A stretch of 35,448 nt of DNA from Flavobacteriales bacterium (GTDB lineage: Bacteria; Bacteroidota; Bacteroidia; Flavobacteriales_D; Crocinitomicaceae), in the NCBI GenBank assembly GCA_947475095.1, contig CANJLG010000025.1, positions 1 to 35,448 of the forward strand, in the 5' to 3' direction. Numbering within the stretch: position 1 is the stretch's first letter; every line of letters begins with the position of its first letter. Made by a program: the position numbers and the translations under genes. Below the pieces are notes generated by a model. It searched no databases. It saw nothing but the letters and a program-made list of their open reading frames with translations, and was not told where the DNA came from. Positions 33,862 through 35,448 of the stretch are shown piece by piece.

Positions 33862-34282
33862 TTGTCCGATAAATATCGTATTTATTTCCTTTGTCCTTTT
33901 GTCTTGATACTACGGCAAGCTCAGCACAAGTACAAAAGAACGAAAAAATCAAGTCTTGGGTAGCGTGCCTCTCGACTCCGCTCGATGCCCTAATCGAGTA
34001 TCTGTAATTGATCCACTAACTTCGCCTCTCGTCCGCCTAGATGGACTCGATGCCCTTTAAGTGAATCGAGCGGAGCCGAGAGATACTTATATAGAAATCA
34101 CCGAAAGGCACCGAAGTTTCAGTGTGGCTTAGGCTTGGAGAGAATGAACGCATGCCACTTTCGAGTTTTTTTGCTACTTTTTTTACGGACCTTCAAGAGC
34201 CTCAGTCACCTCAAAAAAAAGAATTTAATAAATAGTGTCCTAAACGATTTTTAATTATTAAAAAAATAATATTTATCGGACA
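33862..34282. mobile_element. Candidate non-autonomous (MITE-like) element
   Basis: This 421-bp non-coding stretch begins and ends with a perfect 14-bp inverted repeat TGTCCGATAAATAT (33863-33876 and, inverted, 34269-34282). The trinucleotide CTA lies immediately outside each end (33859-33861 and 34283-34285), as a 3-bp target duplication would. No transposase or other open reading frame is present. The right-hand CTA is also the stop codon of the epimerase gene, so the CTA match could be chance. It accounts for most of the 452-bp gene-free interval 33831-34282. Confidence 0.4.
33969..34082. repeat. Imperfect 18-bp inverted repeat (extragenic palindrome)
   Basis: CTCTCGACTCCGCTCGAT at 33969-33986 and ATCGAGCGGAGCCGAGAG at 34065-34082 are reverse complements with one mismatch. 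CTCGATGCCCT also occurs twice in direct orientation (33981-33991 and 34046-34056). The GAGCGGAGTCGAG-type core resembles the repetitive extragenic palindromes scattered through many Bacteroidota genomes. Confidence 0.7.
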
Positions 34283-34293
34283 CTAATTATTAA
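34213..34293 (-). terminator. Candidate terminator of the epimerase gene
   Basis: On the minus strand the gene ends inside one arm of an inverted repeat (GGACACTAATTATTAA at 34278-34293 pairs with TTAATAAATAGTGTCC at 34225-34240, 15 of 16 bp), with an AT-rich, self-complementary 37-nt loop between. A run of eight T residues (34213-34220, read on the minus strand) follows 4 nt after the stem. The large loop makes this a weak intrinsic terminator; the repeat may instead belong to the mobile-element end. Confidence 0.4.
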
Positions 34294-35248
34294 AAACATC
34301 ACTTAGCGTTTCTTGCAGTGGCCGTGTTCTATGCTGCAGTATAAATCTTGCTTTCTCATTATTCATTTCAGGATGACCTTCCGTAATGGCAACGATTGCT
34401 TCCTTTGTAAGTGAGGGCGCTGTCCTGGTTATTTTACCAGCTAGCCAAACAAAAGGAAGGCTAAGTGTTAAAATCCAATTGGGTAGTATCAGGATGGTTT
34501 TCTTTTGTGCGCGTACCGTTCCAATTTCTTTTGCCAACTCTTTGAAGCTGTAATACTTTCCAGACAACAAGTAAATTTCTTTATTTTTTCCAAGTTCAAT
34601 AGCAGCACAAATGGATGCTGAAAGATCACGAACATCCACTAAATCATAGCCTCCCTTGGGAAGGAATAAAAATTTCTTTCTGTAAAATCCATGCAGTGCA
34701 GCTCCCATTTTGGAAGGTTTAAAATCATGAGGTCCTATGACGCAACTGGGTCTAACTACCACCACTTCTACGCCATCCGTTTCAGCCCCCGAAAGCATGA
34801 TTTGTTCGCCTTGGGCTTTAGAGTAATCGTAGGCAAAATCATTTTTTGTCTTGTAGGGGCGCGTTTCGTCATAAGGTGTATTGTGCGGCAAATCATGAAC
34901 GGCGTGTACGCTGCTGACATGAATTATTTTTTTTATTCCAAGTTCCTTGGCTATGGAAAGAATGTTTGCAGGACCTTGGGTATTGGTCTTGTATACTATT
35001 CCACTTGGATCGCCATTGATACTTATTATTGCCGCGCAATTGATTACATAATCACATCCAGTTAATAATTTTCTGACCGCTGTTGGATCGATAATATCGC
35101 CTTGAACCATTGTTAATTGCAAATCTTTTAAACTGGTAGCATCAGAATGATAAAAGGCCTTTACTGAATAGCCTAATTCAATCAGTTTTCTGCAAACCAC
35201 ATTTCCAATGTGCCCACTGGACCCCGTTACAGCAACTGTTTTAGACAT
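34283..35248 (-). CDS. NAD(P)-dependent epimerase/dehydratase (extended SDR)
   Basis: This is a 321-residue extended short-chain dehydrogenase/reductase. It has the nucleotide-binding motif AVTGSSGHIGNVVC, the D-[AV]-like QGDIID segment, a serine at HVSSVHAV, the catalytic YxxxK in YDYSKAQGE and VVRPSCVIGPHD. This layout fits the dihydroflavonol-reductase/3-beta-HSD-like group, which acts on sugars, ketones or lipid intermediates. The substrate is not readable. The ATG at 35246-35248 gives the right N-terminus. It lies next to the steroid-reductase-fold gene across the repeat-rich interval, but this may be coincidence. Confidence 0.9.
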   Translation of the reverse strand: MSKTVAVTGSSGHIGNVVCRKLIELGYSVKAFYHSDATSLKDLQLTMVQGDIIDPTAVRKLLTGCDYVINCAAIISINGDPSGIVYKTNTQGPANILSIAKELGIKKIIHVSSVHAVHDLPHNTPYDETRPYKTKNDFAYDYSKAQGEQIMLSGAETDGVEVVVVRPSCVIGPHDFKPSKMGAALHGFYRKKFLFLPKGGYDLVDVRDLSASICAAIELGKNKEIYLLSGKYYSFKELAKEIGTVRAQKKTILILPNWILTLSLPFVWLAGKITRTAPSLTKEAIVAITEGHPEMNNEKARFILQHRTRPLQETLSDVFNN

Positions 35249-35448
35249 TTAAATTAAAAAATGTGCTTTGATAAAAAAAAAACTTTTCATGAGTATATAT
35301 ATAGCACTAAACAATAAGATTTTTTGGTTTATGCTGAAAAGATAAAACGCTTTGCGTATGGACTCATTTTTCTCTGTGTATAGCTAACTATTGGAAACAA
35401 TAGATAAAAACAGAATTTTTATGGCATAAAAAAACCCTGACAAATTAC
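35249..35448. other. Gene-free right edge
   Basis: No coding region is visible in this 200-bp AT-rich stretch upstream of the epimerase gene. It contains a small perfect hairpin, CTATTG-GAAA-CAATAG at 35388-35403, and an AT-only stem ATAAAAA/TTTTTAT at 35404-35410 and 35416-35422. Neither is strong enough to call a terminator. Confidence 0.5.

Noticed and set aside
34691-35065. A 124-codon open frame on the + strand inside the epimerase gene
   Set aside because: It is antisense to a strongly conserved SDR gene, has an odd composition rich in Phe, Tyr and Cys, and has no recognisable domain.
1-35448. CRISPR arrays, rRNA genes, prophage or full-length insertion sequences
   Set aside because: No regularly spaced direct repeats, no rRNA-like sequence, and no transposase, integrase or phage structural gene was seen.

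Overview
The window is low-GC DNA from a member of the Bacteroidota, most likely a free-living Flavobacteriales-type organism (an inference, not a species call). The evidence is type IX secretion (T9SS) sorting domains on large secreted proteins, SCN-type lipoproteins, GldK/GldN homologues, and Bacteroidota-style promoters (TAnnTTTG about 17-21 nt before the start codon) with no clear Shine-Dalgarno sites.

Layout. 1-4484 is a phenylacetate module: paaABCD on the + strand, divergent from paaE and a second, truncated PaaE-like reductase. 4493-6262 (-) holds a family 4 glycosyltransferase and a metallo-beta-lactamase-fold hydrolase. 6301-12949 holds two divergent T9SS cargo genes: a 7-bladed-propeller/PKD/Ig-like giant with a type B sorting domain, and an M14 carboxypeptidase with a type A sorting domain. 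A tRNA-Arg(CCT) follows 6 nt after the latter. 13096-14839 is an overlapping gene pair that I read as divergent GldK-like and GldN-like proteins, homologues of the T9SS periplasmic ring, without gldL or gldM. 14965-19437 holds a lipoprotein, a glutamine-amidotransferase-like protein lacking its catalytic cysteine, and a RecB/AddA-type helicase-nuclease. 19494-23757 is a compact run: an MbnP-family protein, an MbnH-type dihaem peroxidase, a conserved 467-aa protein of unknown function and a WYL regulator. 23785-25721 is paaG-paaH. 25804-28143 is metK-mtnA. 28140-31992 (-) holds a lamin-tail-domain secreted protein and a TerB/LETM1-like protein. 32076-35248 holds asd, a steroid-5-alpha-reductase-like membrane protein, a non-coding 450-bp interval with terminal inverted repeats and palindromes, and an extended SDR epimerase/reductase.

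How the genes work together. PaaABCE epoxidises phenylacetyl-CoA, PaaD is the maturation factor, PaaG isomerises the epoxide to the oxepin, and PaaH acts in the later beta-oxidation-like steps. The ring-opening, thiolase and CoA-ligase genes are not in the window. MetK and MtnA link S-adenosylmethionine synthesis to methylthioadenosine salvage. MbnP and MbnH form a known enzyme-substrate pair in which MbnH oxidises a tryptophan of MbnP to create a copper site; no methanobactin genes are visible. The GldK/GldN-like pair next to two T9SS cargo genes is the best candidate here for an undescribed system, possibly an accessory or regulatory variant of the T9SS ring.
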